Position numbers and translations under genes: made by a program
Notes under the pieces: generated by a model
What the model was told of the DNA's origin: nothing
Database searches by the model: none
What the model saw: only the letters and a program-made list of their open reading frames with translations
From: an uncultured Microbacteriaceae bacterium
GTDB lineage: Bacteria > Actinomycetota > Actinomycetes > Actinomycetales > Microbacteriaceae
Assembly: GCA_937124545.1 (NCBI GenBank)
Contig: CAKZKU010000031.1
Span: forward strand, 24,620 to 88,619
DNA length: 64,000 bases
Reading direction: 5' to 3'
In this document: in pieces, positions 35,778 to 44,718 of the stretch
How positions within the stretch are numbered: the stretch's first letter is position 1
Layout of the letters: every line of letters starts with the position of its first letter

Positions 35778-37901
35778 GTGAATTCACTCATTCGTTTTGT
35801 TACGGGCCCGAAAACGTCCTGGGTTACGCTTCTCATCGGACTCATCTTTGCGGCACTGTCTTTCACCGTTTTTGCTGCGGAGGCGAATGATGCAGCGCCC
35901 TCGACAGGCCTGCCGGATGATGCCGAAGTCGTTCTTGTCGAAAACGCCCTGGCGGACATGCCGAACTCAGAGGGCACGGCGGCGGTCATTGTCTTCGCCA
36001 AAGACAGCGGCGAGTTCACCGAGAGTGAGCAGCAATGGTTGCAGGGAGAGTTTGACCCGCTGACCCAGAGCCTTACCGGCGGAGTCAACGAGGTTTTCCT
36101 CGAATTCACGAATATCGAAGTAATGGGTGAGCCATTTTTGCCGCCGGCTTCCCTCTCCGAGGACAACACCACCGCTGTGGTGACCGTGCCCATGGCTGAG
36201 ATTGCTGACATTGCCCCTCGGGCTGAGCGCGTGGCGGAACTTCGCGCGCTCGCCGTTGACGCGGCACTTCCAGGAATCACCGCGTATGTGACGGGACCTG
36301 AGGGCTTTCAAGTAGACCTGGCGGGGGTGTTTGACGGCGCGGACTTCGTGCTGTTGGGCGCGACAGTCCTGATCGTGATTGTCCTGCTCCTGGTCACCTA
36401 TCGAAGCCCCACCCTCTGGATCGTCCCTTTGTTGGTGGTAGGAACCGCTGACGGGATGGCAGGCCAGATCGGCCGCAACGTAGCGACTTTCTTCAACCTG
36501 GCCGCGGATGGTTCGGTCACGGGAATTTTGTCCGTCCTTGTCTTTGGTGCAGGGACGAACTACGCCTTGTTGCTTATCGCCCGTTACCGTGAGGAGCTCC
36601 TCAAACTAGAGGACCGTCATGAGGCTATGGCGCGCGCCGTGAAGGGTGCCGGGCCCGCCATTCTTGCCTCCGGAGGAACTGTGGTCTTGGCGCTGCTGAC
36701 ACTGGTGTTTGCAGATCTTGGCGTGACTCGGGCGCTGGGTGTGGTGTGCGCCACCGGAATTGTTGTGGCCATGATTTCCGCCCTCGGAGTTCTGCCCGCC
36801 GCCATCGTGGTGTTTGGGCGAGGGCTGTTTTGGCCTTTCATCCCGCGTTTTGGCGGCGTCAACAAATCAGCGACCGGCTGGTGGGCAAAACTGGGAACTG
36901 GCGTAAGTAAGCGCCCGGTGCTGGTGGCTGTTGCCGGAGTATTGGTCCTTGGTGGCTTGGCAGCTGGTTCCACTGGGGTCACGATTGGTATTCCCGAAAC
37001 CGAGCAGTTTCGTGTGAAGCCAGAAGCAGTGGTCGGCATTGAAGTCTTGGGTGAGGCATTCCCCGCAGGCGAGAGCTCTCCGACCCAGGTTGTTGCCAAT
37101 AACGACAGCACGGGCGACGTGATCGGTGCTGCGCTGGCGCTGGATGTTGTCGCCAGCGCTGAGGTCGCCAACGCAAATGACACCGTCTCCCGGATTGATG
37201 TGGTTCTTGACGCCGAGGGAGGAAGCGAAGAGGCCTATGCCGCCATCGTGGACCTTCGCGCGGCGGTCCAAGCTGTGCCTGGCGCTGATGCGTTAGTCGG
37301 AGGTGACGATGCCACGAGGCTTGCGGTGAAGGAAACCTATGAGCGGGATCAGCTCCTCGTTATCCCGCTGATCCTCATCCTGGTCTTCGTTGTCTTGGTT
37401 GTGCTGCTCAGGGCACTGTTAGCACCTGTGCTGTTGCTTGCCAGTGTGGTCCTGTCGTTCTTCTCGGCGATTGGCGCAGCCTGGCTGTTGTTCCAAAACG
37501 TGTTTGGAATGTCGGGGCTCGACTTCAGCGTGTTCCTCTATTCGTTCTTGTTCTTGGTGGCACTGGGTGTGGATTACAACATCTTCCTGGTCTCTCGGGC
37601 CAGAGAGGAATCAGCCCTTTTGGCCGGCACCGTTCGCCAGCCCACCCGGCGAGCGATGATCACGGCGCTCGGTGCGACGGGCGGCGTGATTACTAGCGCA
37701 GGCATCTTGTTGGCGGCGGTCTTCGCCGTGTTGGGAGTCTTGCCGCTGATTGCGCTGTTCCAGGTCGGCATCATCGTGGGAATTGGTGTGCTGATTGACA
37801 CCCTGCTCGTTCGTACGGTGGTTGTTCCTGCGACCGCCTTCATCGCCGGCGATCGCTTCTGGTGGCCTCGGAAAAAGCTCACCTCCAGCGCCTTCGGTTA
37901 G
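35778..37901 (+). CDS. MMPL/RND-type transporter
   Basis: A 707-residue membrane protein with the MMPL plan: one transmembrane helix, an external loop of about 170 residues, five helices, a second helix set after an external loop (about residues 400-530), and five more helices. The segment VFGAGTNYALLLIARYREEL and the equivalent VDYNIFLVSRAREES hold the charged residues of the proton relay. It likely exports lipids or drugs. The GTG has TACCGT (35766-35771) exactly 6 nt upstream and no ribosome binding site, which fixes the start inside a longer open frame. Confidence 0.9.
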   Translation: MNSLIRFVTGPKTSWVTLLIGLIFAALSFTVFAAEANDAAPSTGLPDDAEVVLVENALADMPNSEGTAAVIVFAKDSGEFTESEQQWLQGEFDPLTQSLTGGVNEVFLEFTNIEVMGEPFLPPASLSEDNTTAVVTVPMAEIADIAPRAERVAELRALAVDAALPGITAYVTGPEGFQVDLAGVFDGADFVLLGATVLIVIVLLLVTYRSPTLWIVPLLVVGTADGMAGQIGRNVATFFNLAADGSVTGILSVLVFGAGTNYALLLIARYREELLKLEDRHEAMARAVKGAGPAILASGGTVVLALLTLVFADLGVTRALGVVCATGIVVAMISALGVLPAAIVVFGRGLFWPFIPRFGGVNKSATGWWAKLGTGVSKRPVLVAVAGVLVLGGLAAGSTGVTIGIPETEQFRVKPEAVVGIEVLGEAFPAGESSPTQVVANNDSTGDVIGAALALDVVASAEVANANDTVSRIDVVLDAEGGSEEAYAAIVDLRAAVQAVPGADALVGGDDATRLAVKETYERDQLLVIPLILILVFVVLVVLLRALLAPVLLLASVVLSFFSAIGAAWLLFQNVFGMSGLDFSVFLYSFLFLVALGVDYNIFLVSRAREESALLAGTVRQPTRRAMITALGATGGVITSAGILLAAVFAVLGVLPLIALFQVGIIVGIGVLIDTLLVRTVVVPATAFIAGDRFWWPRKKLTSSAFG

Positions 37902-37907
37902 GCGCAA

Positions 37908-38879
37908 CTACTGGGGCAGCAGAACCAGCTTGCCCGAGGTGGCGCGGCTGGCTAAGTCGCGGTGGGCCTGGGCTGTGTCCGCGAGCGCATAACTGTCGTG
38001 AAGGGCAAGATCGAGGGTTCCTGCCGCAACCGCTCCAAAGATTTCGCTGGCTCGCCAGCGAAGCTCCTCTGGCGTCGCAACGAAGTGCGCGAGGCTGGGC
38101 CGGGTGAGGGAAAGAGACCCACGCTGGTTCAGTACTTGGGGGTCAAACGCTTCGACAGCGCCACTGGATTGGCCAAAAAGCGCCAGGAGGCCGCGGGTCC
38201 TTAGGCTCGCCAAGCTTGCGTCAAAAGTGCTCTTGCCTACTCCGTCGTAGACGACATCCACACCGGCTCCCCCGGTCAGTGCAGAAACCTGCTCAGCGAC
38301 AGGGTCCTGGTCGTAGCGAATGACGTGGGCGGCTCCGGCAGTGCGGGCTGCCGTTTCTTTGGCTTCGGTGGACACCGTTCCAATGACAGTGCCACCGCGC
38401 TGGGAGATCAGTTGGCACAGCAATAACCCCACACCCCCTGCGGCCGCATGAACAAGAGCAGTGTGACCGGGCTTGATGTCGAAAACACTGGTGATCAGGT
38501 AGTGGGCGGTCAGGCCTTGCAGCATCAGCTGGGCGGCCTGAAGATCGGTGACTGCATCGGGGACGCGGACCAGGGTGTCCGGGTGGCGCACGACCTGCTC
38601 GGCGTAGCTTCCCATCCCCCCTGCCCACGCGACACGATCGCCGGGGGCAAAATCGCTAACATCCGGGCCGACCGCGCTGATGGTGCCACTGCCTTCCAGG
38701 CCTGGCGTGTAGGGCAGAGGCATGTCATAAATGCCTTCGCGCTGGTAAATGTCGATGAAATTCACCCCTGCCGCAGCGACATCAATCAGCACGTCGTCTT
38801 TGCCAACGGGGGGTTGCGCGACCTCGGTGTACTCCAGAACCTCGGGCCCACCCGCGGTACGCACCACGACTGCCTTCAT
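37908..38879 (-). CDS. NADPH:quinone oxidoreductase family protein
   Basis: A 323-residue zinc-free medium-chain dehydrogenase of the quinone oxidoreductase (QOR) group. MKAVVVRTAGGPEVL is the typical start, and the nucleotide motif is AAAGGVGLLL near residue 150. The zinc ligands of alcohol dehydrogenases are absent, in line with QOR. It reduces quinones or similar electrophiles with NADPH. The ATG follows GGAAAGAGG. It lies 40 bp downstream of ptsI on the same strand and could be read through from the PTS genes. Confidence 0.9.
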   Translation of the reverse strand: MKAVVVRTAGGPEVLEYTEVAQPPVGKDDVLIDVAAAGVNFIDIYQREGIYDMPLPYTPGLEGSGTISAVGPDVSDFAPGDRVAWAGGMGSYAEQVVRHPDTLVRVPDAVTDLQAAQLMLQGLTAHYLITSVFDIKPGHTALVHAAAGGVGLLLCQLISQRGGTVIGTVSTEAKETAARTAGAAHVIRYDQDPVAEQVSALTGGAGVDVVYDGVGKSTFDASLASLRTRGLLALFGQSSGAVEAFDPQVLNQRGSLSLTRPSLAHFVATPEELRWRASEIFGAVAAGTLDLALHDSYALADTAQAHRDLASRATSGKLVLLPQ

Positions 38880-38919
38880 GATTGACCTCTTTCCTGCTCG
38901 GAGGCTAGCACCGCGGCGG

Positions 38920-40521
38920 TTAGGCGAACAAAGCCCTTACAGCGGATTCCGCATCAGCAGCGTTTCGAGCGGCGAGCGCCGCATGACTGGCAATCTCAGC
39001 CTTGCTCGAGGAGAGCGAGGAGAGCGCTGTGCTCACACTCTCGATGGCACTGGGCGCGGCACTCACCGAGGCAACACCCATCCCGGCGAACACGATGGCC
39101 AACAGAGGGTCGGCCGCGCTCTCACCGCAGACGCCTACGGGGATGCCCAAGCGTGAACCGTGGTCGCAGACCGCCTTCACCGTCCGCAGCAGGGCCGGTT
39201 GCCACGGATTGTTGAGTGCGCCCAGCTGCGGGTGCATACGATCGGCCGCAAACAGGTACTGGGATAAATCGTTGGTGCCGATACTGACAAAACTGAGCAG
39301 CCCCTCCAGATCCGGAAGAACCGAGACGATGGCCGGGGTCTCGATCATGATCCCTACCTGAGTGATCCCGGCTTCCGCACATAGTGCTGCGAAGTCCTCA
39401 ACCTCACCTGCGGTGGAGACCATGGGAGCCATTACGCCGACATCGCGCCCCGTGTTGTCGATTGCTTGGGCGATAGCCCTGAGTTGAGTAGCGAGGAACG
39501 CGGGATGATCGTGGTTGAGGCGGAAGCCACGAATCCCGAGAGCGGGGTTTTCTTCCTCGCCGAGATTTAGGAACGGCACCGGCTTATCGCTACCGGCATC
39601 AATCGTCCGGATAATGATTTTCCCCGCGGGTGCTGCCTTCAGGACCTCGGTGTAGCTGGCGACTTGCTCCTCAAGCGTGGGTTCACTCTGAGCCGAGAGA
39701 TACAAGACCTCGGTGCGGAACAATCCCACGCCTCGCGCGGAGGTGGCCGCGGCGGCTTCCGCGTCCGCCAGGCCGCCGATGTTTGCCCGCACAGTAATGA
39801 GGGGAGTGTCGGATTCCGGGATAAAGCTCAGCGCTTGGGTGGCCTGGGACATCGATCCCCCCCGAACCACACGGTTTCCCTCCGGGTCCACGAGTACCGA
39901 TTCGCCCTGCTCCAGCTGCATTGCTCCTTTGGCGCTAACCACCGCGGGGAGCGATAGCGCGCGGCAGATGATCGCCGTGTGAGAGGTGGGGCCGCCCAGT
40001 TCGGTGATGACACCGATAACCGATGACCCAAACTGCGAGGTTTCCAAAGGGGTGAGGTCTTCGGCGACTATAATCCACGAACCTTCTTGGGGGATGCCGG
40101 GGCCGGCGGCAATCCCACGGACCCATCCGGAGATTCGTGCGGCAATGCCGCGAAGGTCCCCCACGCGGGACAGAAAGTCTTCGTCGTCGCCCATCATTTC
40201 GGCGAATTCATCGAGAGATTTGAATAATGCTGTCGGGGCATCGTCCCCGGTGTCCAAGTAGGGCTTCGCCATTTCTTGAAGTTCGGGATCCTCGAGAATC
40301 GTCAGCAAAGCTTCAAGAATTTCCCGGGTGGTGTCGTCGCCTGCGGACGCCTCATCGCGAATCCCCGCCGCAGTAGTAGCAATAGCGGTGGCCAGGACAC
40401 TTGCCTCTTCGGCGGGAGTGTGACTGGTGGAGCGATGTTCGTAGACCTCGTCAGAAGTGTTCAACACAAAAACATCGCCCACTACGGCGCGTGAGCCCAC
40501 GCCAATCCCGGTGATGTCCAC
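38920..40521 (-). CDS. ptsI: Phosphoenolpyruvate-protein phosphotransferase (enzyme I)
   Basis: A 533-residue enzyme I that takes phosphate from PEP and passes it to HPr. The phospho-histidine is in GGPTSHTAIICRALSLPAVV near residue 185, the PEP-binding barrel has GIRGFRLN and IGTNDLSQY, and the active-site cysteine is in GVCGESAADP. It is slightly shorter than the 570-residue norm. The GTG at 40521 is the only plausible in-frame start; GAAGGA lies 13 nt before it within the ptsH stop, which is rather far. It is the last gene of the PTS set. Confidence 0.94.
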   Translation of the reverse strand: MDITGIGVGSRAVVGDVFVLNTSDEVYEHRSTSHTPAEEASVLATAIATTAAGIRDEASAGDDTTREILEALLTILEDPELQEMAKPYLDTGDDAPTALFKSLDEFAEMMGDDEDFLSRVGDLRGIAARISGWVRGIAAGPGIPQEGSWIIVAEDLTPLETSQFGSSVIGVITELGGPTSHTAIICRALSLPAVVSAKGAMQLEQGESVLVDPEGNRVVRGGSMSQATQALSFIPESDTPLITVRANIGGLADAEAAAATSARGVGLFRTEVLYLSAQSEPTLEEQVASYTEVLKAAPAGKIIIRTIDAGSDKPVPFLNLGEEENPALGIRGFRLNHDHPAFLATQLRAIAQAIDNTGRDVGVMAPMVSTAGEVEDFAALCAEAGITQVGIMIETPAIVSVLPDLEGLLSFVSIGTNDLSQYLFAADRMHPQLGALNNPWQPALLRTVKAVCDHGSRLGIPVGVCGESAADPLLAIVFAGMGVASVSAAPSAIESVSTALSSLSSSKAEIASHAALAARNAADAESAVRALFA

Positions 40522-40531
40522 GTGGAAAAAA

Positions 40532-40801
40532 CTATCCTTCGTTGACGAGGGCTTCGACAGCCTTGGCCAGGGAGAGGCCAGCGGCATCGTCTTCGGATTC
40601 GACGACGATTTCAAGAGTGTCACCGTGCTTCACCTTCATCGCCAACATCTTCAGCGCAGAGGATCCGGAGGCTTCTTTTCCTGAACTGTCGCGCAGTGTT
40701 ACGGCAACACCACTCTCGCGAACAAGTGCGACAATCTGTCCCACTGGGCGCGCGTGGAGCCCGATGGGATCCTGCACGGTCATCGTGTGGGTCACGCTCA
40801 T
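40532..40801 (-). CDS. ptsH: Phosphocarrier protein HPr
   Basis: An 89-residue HPr. The phospho-histidine is in GLHARPVG (His16 equivalent), and the regulatory-serine region reads GSSALKMLAM, so a serine is present at the position phosphorylated by HPr kinase in low-GC Gram-positives. It receives phosphate from enzyme I and gives it to IIA. It overlaps the upstream dehydrogenase gene by 4 bp (ATGA) and is followed by ptsI after 10 bp. Confidence 0.95.
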   Translation of the reverse strand: MSVTHTMTVQDPIGLHARPVGQIVALVRESGVAVTLRDSSGKEASGSSALKMLAMKVKHGDTLEIVVESEDDAAGLSLAKAVEALVNEG

Positions 40802-41853
40802 GAGGTCACTCCCTGTGGTTTGATGACGACCTTAATGGCGTCACCTGAGGTGACCGCCTCAATCGCATCACGGACGTTTTCCAAAGACATGCGGTGCGTG
40901 ATGAGATCCGCGACCGGAACTTTTCCGGAGGCGATGAGCTCCAAGGCCTCTGCGTTTTGTGCCGGTGATGAACCGTTTGCTCCCGCGAGAATGAGTTCCT
41001 TGTAGTGGACCACATTTGAGTCCACTGAAATCATCGGCTTGTCTTTCGGCAGCCCACCGAAGAAGCTGATGCGACCGCCGGGTGCGGCCATTCCTATTGC
41101 TTGTTCCTGCGCGGCACCGGCAGGGGCAGCTGTGATGATGACGCTAGGTCCGATTCCCCCTGTTTCTTCCAGCACGATGGCCTCGAGGTCCTCGGCCGAC
41201 ATGTCTATGGCACGGTCTGGTTTCACGGCGTTAGCCGAAAGCGCGAGTCGGTCGCCATTGATGTCAGCGAGCATGACGTGCTTGGCGCCGAGCGCGCGGG
41301 CAAGGCGGATGTGGAGGCAGCCGATTGGCCCAGCACCCATGACGAGGACGGTGTCACCCTCGCCCACTCTTATCAATCGCTGAGCGTTGAGAGCGCAGGC
41401 CAATGGCTCCGTGACGGCTGCTTCGTCAAAGCTCAAGTCACCGGGAATCTTGTTGACGCCGTTCGCGTTGAGGACGGCCTCAGGAACAATCATTTCTTCA
41501 GCGAAGCCACCACCGTACTGGTAGCCCATCGAGGTCTGGTTGATGCAGATTCCCTGTTTGCCGGCTTTACACGCCCAGCATTCTTCGCACGGCACCGCGG
41601 CGATGACTTGCACCCGGTCGCCCACCGAAAAACCGGCTGTGTCGGAGCCCACCTGAATGACCTCGCCGGCAATCTCGTGTCCGATGATCTGGGGTGGCTC
41701 AAGACGAGGGTGGCCGTGCCCAAAAATCTTGGCATCGGTCCCACAGGTCGCACACGATTCGACGCGTATTTTCAGCTCGCTAGGCCCAGCCTCGGGGGTG
41801 TCAACATCCACGACATCCAAGTTTCCCGGTCCGGTAAATAGCGCAGCTCTCAT
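40798..41853 (-). CDS. Zinc-dependent polyol (phosphate) dehydrogenase
   Basis: A 351-residue zinc MDR dehydrogenase. Catalytic zinc ligands are in CATCGTD (Cys), the GHEIAGEV helix (His-Glu) and downstream; the structural zinc site is CEECWACKAGKQGIC near residues 90-104. The NAD motif is GAGPIGCLHIRLA. Its place between PTS IIA and HPr points to oxidation of a sugar alcohol phosphate, such as mannitol-1-phosphate or galactitol-1-phosphate, to a ketose phosphate. This is a different family from the usual MtlD. Substrate is inference. Confidence 0.87.
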   Translation of the reverse strand: MRAALFTGPGNLDVVDVDTPEAGPSELKIRVESCATCGTDAKIFGHGHPRLEPPQIIGHEIAGEVIQVGSDTAGFSVGDRVQVIAAVPCEECWACKAGKQGICINQTSMGYQYGGGFAEEMIVPEAVLNANGVNKIPGDLSFDEAAVTEPLACALNAQRLIRVGEGDTVLVMGAGPIGCLHIRLARALGAKHVMLADINGDRLALSANAVKPDRAIDMSAEDLEAIVLEETGGIGPSVIITAAPAGAAQEQAIGMAAPGGRISFFGGLPKDKPMISVDSNVVHYKELILAGANGSSPAQNAEALELIASGKVPVADLITHRMSLENVRDAIEAVTSGDAIKVVIKPQGVTS

Positions 41854-41856
41854 GCC

Positions 41857-42288
41857 TTAGACACCTTTCATAATGAGGTCCCGGATTTCTTCCGGGTTGG
41901 TGGAGGTTCGAAGTATGTGGGCCGCATCATCATCCATCAGGATGTCGGCCAGATTCCCCAGAATCTCAACATGACCGTCCCCGGCTGAGGCGATGCCCAC
42001 GCACACGGAGACAGGTTCGTTGACCCAGGTAATTTCTTCGCGAAGGCGAAGGAAGACAAGTTGGTCGAAGTTCACAAAGGCCCGGGATTCGTCCGTGCCG
42101 TGGGGGATCGCAAAGCCTTCCCCCATTTCGGAGGGAAAGACTTGCTCTCTCTCCCACATCGCATCTGCGTACTCGGCGGAGACCGCATCGAGTTCCACCA
42201 GCATTTTGCCGCAGAGCGCTACGGCCTCCTCCCTCGAGGAGGCCGTAGCGTCTAGCGTGATACCGGCCAGTTGAAGCAGATCAGCCAT
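41857..42288 (-). CDS. PTS IIA component, mannitol/fructose type
   Basis: A 143-residue IIA. The phospho-histidine lies in GFAIPHGTDES near residue 62, as in MtlF and fructose IIA proteins. It passes phosphate from HPr to IIB. The ATG at 42288 overlaps the IIB stop by 8 bp; the longer frame upstream lies within the IIB gene. Free-standing IIA, IIB and IIC genes contrast with the fused MtlA of enteric bacteria. Confidence 0.9.
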   Translation of the reverse strand: MADLLQLAGITLDATASSREEAVALCGKMLVELDAVSAEYADAMWEREQVFPSEMGEGFAIPHGTDESRAFVNFDQLVFLRLREEITWVNEPVSVCVGIASAGDGHVEILGNLADILMDDDAAHILRTSTNPEEIRDLIMKGV

Positions 42289-42595
42289 CGGAAATGACGT
42301 CACCGTTCTGAATAGCTCCGACCAGTTTCGCAATGTTCAGATCACCTAAGAACATGTCAAAGATGATCACCACCGAATCGGGCACGGCTTGCTTCGCGCG
42401 GGCACTCAGCCCCCGGTGAACAAGCACGAGATCGTGCGGTGCTTCAGCGAGCTGGTTGACAGGAGAGTGCGTGACCGCAATTCCCTGTGCTTTCAACTGT
42501 TTGGCAAGTGCCCGGGCCACCATCACTGATGAACCCATGCCTGCTTCGCAGGCAACGACAATTTGCTTGATGTCACTAGCCGATACGGAGGCCAT
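42281..42595 (-). CDS. PTS IIB component, mannitol type
   Basis: A 104-residue IIB. The phospho-cysteine is in VVACEAGMGSSVM near residue 15, followed by a typical Rossmann-like IIB fold. It forms the complete transporter with IIC (ending 2 bp upstream) and IIA. The sequence pattern CEAGMGSS is that of the mannitol IIB family. Confidence 0.9.
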   Translation of the reverse strand: MASVSASDIKQIVVACEAGMGSSVMVARALAKQLKAQGIAVTHSPVNQLAEAPHDLVLVHRGLSARAKQAVPDSVVIIFDMFLGDLNIAKLVGAIQNGDVISDG

Positions 42596-42597
42596 TC

Positions 42598-43710
42598 TTA
42601 CTTACCAGCCTTCATTTCCTTGCTGCGGTCCTTGGCCTCTTGGAGGTCAGCTTCCGAAGCGTCACCCTTCGACAGGCGCAGGATGAACCAGGTCACCACG
42701 AAGGACGTGGCGGCTGAGAGGACGATACCGAGCAGGACACCGAGGTGGTTTCCGGCGGGGGTAACGGCCATGTAAGCGAAGATCGACCCGGGCGACGGTG
42801 TTGACACAAGTCCAACGCCGGTCACCATGAAGGTTGCCACTCCCACCATGCCGCCAGCGATAACACCCAGGACAACCTGAGGCTTCAGCAAAACGTAGGG
42901 GAAGTAGATCTCGTGGATACCACCCAGGAAGTGGATGATGATCGCGCCGGGAGCGGAACCGCGGAGCAGTTTCGGACCGGCGAGCCAGAAGGCAACGAGC
43001 AGTCCAAGGCCGGGGCCAGGGTTCGTTTCCAGCATGAACATGATGGATTTACCGGTTGCCTCAGCGTCCACGACACCCAGAGGGGCGAGAACACCGAAGT
43101 TGATGGCGTTGTTCATGAAGAGGATCTTCGCGGGCTCAATCAGCAACGAGGCCAAAGGAAGCAGCGAGTTGTCCACGAGCCAGCCCACACCGTTTCCGAG
43201 GAACGTGGTGATACCGGACACGATGGGTCCAATGCCGAGGTAGCCGAGCATCGCGCCCAACATTCCCGCAATACCCAGCGAGAAGTTGCCGATCAGCATT
43301 TCGAAGCCAGGAGGGGTGATGGGGTCAAGTACCTTGTCGATGTACTTGAGGATCCACGCCATCAGCGGTCCAATAATCATGGCGCCGAGGAACATGGGGA
43401 TGTCGGTTCCGACGATCACACCAACGGTGGCAATCGAACCAATCACCGCACCGCGCTGACCGTGAACGATTCGACCACCGGTGTAACCGATAAGAATCGG
43501 CAACAGGTTGAGAATCATGGGACCGACCATCGACGAGAAGTTCTCGTTCGGCAGCCATCCCGTGGGGATGAACAAAGCGGTCAGCAGACCCCAGGCGATG
43601 AATGCTCCGATGTTCGGAATCACCATTCCTGCGAGGTTGCCTCCCAGCTTTTGTACGCCGGCGCGGAAACCTTTTTGGTCACCAACACCAGCGGAAATGA
43701 ATTCACTCAT
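42598..43710 (-). CDS. PTS IIC component, mannitol type
   Basis: A 370-residue membrane channel of the mannitol/fructose class. GGIHEIYFPYVL near residue 265 holds the conserved GIHE motif of IIC proteins, which binds sugar; eight or more hydrophobic segments are seen. It ends with a short charged tail rather than a fused IIB. The ATG at 43710 is preceded by GAAGGAAGG. The 141 bp upstream hold several inverted repeats that may regulate it. It transports and phosphorylates mannitol or a similar hexitol. Confidence 0.93.
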   Translation of the reverse strand: MSEFISAGVGDQKGFRAGVQKLGGNLAGMVIPNIGAFIAWGLLTALFIPTGWLPNENFSSMVGPMILNLLPILIGYTGGRIVHGQRGAVIGSIATVGVIVGTDIPMFLGAMIIGPLMAWILKYIDKVLDPITPPGFEMLIGNFSLGIAGMLGAMLGYLGIGPIVSGITTFLGNGVGWLVDNSLLPLASLLIEPAKILFMNNAINFGVLAPLGVVDAEATGKSIMFMLETNPGPGLGLLVAFWLAGPKLLRGSAPGAIIIHFLGGIHEIYFPYVLLKPQVVLGVIAGGMVGVATFMVTGVGLVSTPSPGSIFAYMAVTPAGNHLGVLLGIVLSAATSFVVTWFILRLSKGDASEADLQEAKDRSKEMKAGK

Positions 43711-43734
43711 TGGTACTACCTTCCTTCGAGAGGT

Positions 43735-43749
43735 TGTGTGCTCCACACA
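43735..43749. promoter_or_regulatory. Palindrome before PTS IIC
   Basis: TGTGTG-CTC-CACACA is a perfect 6-bp inverted repeat just upstream of the IIC ribosome binding site. It could be an operator or a short RNA hairpin that covers the leader. Confidence 0.4.
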
Positions 43750-43768
43750 TGAGCCCCCGGGGAAAAAT

Positions 43769-43785
43769 GCTCAGGGAGAATGAGC
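43769..43785 (-). terminator. Weak terminator-like hairpin after deoR-type gene
   Basis: On the minus strand GCTCA-TTCTCCC-TGAGC is followed by ATTTTT. A 5-bp stem is short, so it may only attenuate transcription between the regulator and IIC genes. Confidence 0.35.
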
Positions 43786-43809
43786 GTCCTTCACCGGTCT
43801 CGCGTGCGT

Positions 43810-43835
43810 TTTCGCTTCCGGCTTTGGAAGCGAAA
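43810..43835. repeat. 10-bp inverted repeat between regulator and IIC
   Basis: TTTCGCTTCC and GGAAGCGAAA are perfect inverted copies around a 6-nt centre (GGCTTT). They lie 17 bp after the DeoR-type gene in the direction of transcription. An operator, a processing hairpin or a terminator without T-run are all possible. Confidence 0.55.
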
Positions 43836-43851
43836 CCTAGTGGTGTGGTCC

Positions 43852-44610
43852 TCATGCTGCGACCACCTCGACACCCAGCTCGCCACATTTTTCGATGTAG
43901 CGCTGGTCGGTGCCGATATCCGTGACGAGTCGATCAAAATCTGTGGCTTGGCCAAATGTTGCCGGGTAGACGGAACCAAACTTCTTGTTATCTGCGAGCA
44001 CAATCGTTTCGGCCGAGTTTGCAATCATGACCTTCTTCACCGCGGCCTCGTCGGTATCGAAGGCCGTGAAGTTCAGCTCTGGAGAAACACCGTTAGTCCC
44101 TAGGAACGCAACAACGGCGTTCAGGCTGCTGAGGTCTTCCACCGTTCTTGCCCCGACAGCACTCAACGTCGTGGGGCGAATGTATCCGGCCAGCATGTAG
44201 GTCTTTGTCGAGGTGTCGGCAATGCGAGCTGCGAGGTTGACACTGTTGGTGACCACAACGAGATCGGGTCGGTTGCGTAGCGCGGGCGCCAGGAACTCCG
44301 TCGTGGTGCCGCCATCGACAAAGATGCAACCCTCGTGGGGGACGTACTGGCCGGCAGCTTCGCCGATGCGCTGCTTGGCTTCGGGGTTGAGATTTTGCCG
44401 CTCAGGGATCGTGTACTCGTGGGCGAATCGCTCCATCGCGATCGCGCCCCCGTGAACCCGTCGGACAACACCGCGGCGCTGGAGAACATCGAGGTCACGG
44501 CGGACAGTTTCGGTGGCAACGTTCAGTTTTGAGGCAGCTTCACCGGCATCGAGGCGACCCGACTCACGGGTCCACTCGGCGATGAATAAGCGCCGCTCTT
44601 CTGCCAACAT
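43852..44610 (-). CDS. DeoR/GlpR family transcriptional regulator
   Basis: A 252-residue repressor-type regulator. The N-terminal winged helix-turn-helix is LDAGEAASKLNVATETVRRDLDVLQRRGVV-like (about residues 20-48), with the family end RVHGGA; the C-terminal sugar-phosphate-binding DeoRC domain carries FVDGGTTTEFLA and FLGTNGV. The ATG at 44610 is chosen because GAAAGG lies 8 nt before it. It lies inside the PTS gene set, and a patterned direct-repeat array precedes it, so it likely represses this set and itself in response to a sugar phosphate. Confidence 0.93.
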   Translation of the reverse strand: MLAEERRLFIAEWTRESGRLDAGEAASKLNVATETVRRDLDVLQRRGVVRRVHGGAIAMERFAHEYTIPERQNLNPEAKQRIGEAAGQYVPHEGCIFVDGGTTTEFLAPALRNRPDLVVVTNSVNLAARIADTSTKTYMLAGYIRPTTLSAVGARTVEDLSSLNAVVAFLGTNGVSPELNFTAFDTDEAAVKKVMIANSAETIVLADNKKFGSVYPATFGQATDFDRLVTDIGTDQRYIEKCGELGVEVVAA

Positions 44611-44651
44611 CGTTGTTGCCTTTCGCATTTCTATGAAATAGCTGGCAAAAA

Positions 44652-44710
44652 AGTACCACAAAACCACAGAAAACAACATTCAAAACCACACAAAACCATA
44701 ATGCGGTACT
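44652..44710. promoter_or_regulatory. Array of four octamer repeats before the DeoR-type gene
   Basis: CAAAACCA occurs at 44659, 44681 and 44691, with the variant GAAAACAA at 44669. The starts are 10, 12 and 10 bp apart, so there are two pairs in helical phase. The array is bordered by the inverted pair AGTACC (44652-44657) and GGTACT (44705-44710). It fills most of the gap between the kinase and regulator genes and looks like a DeoR-type operator. Confidence 0.6.
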
Positions 44711-44718
44711 CGAGGGCT

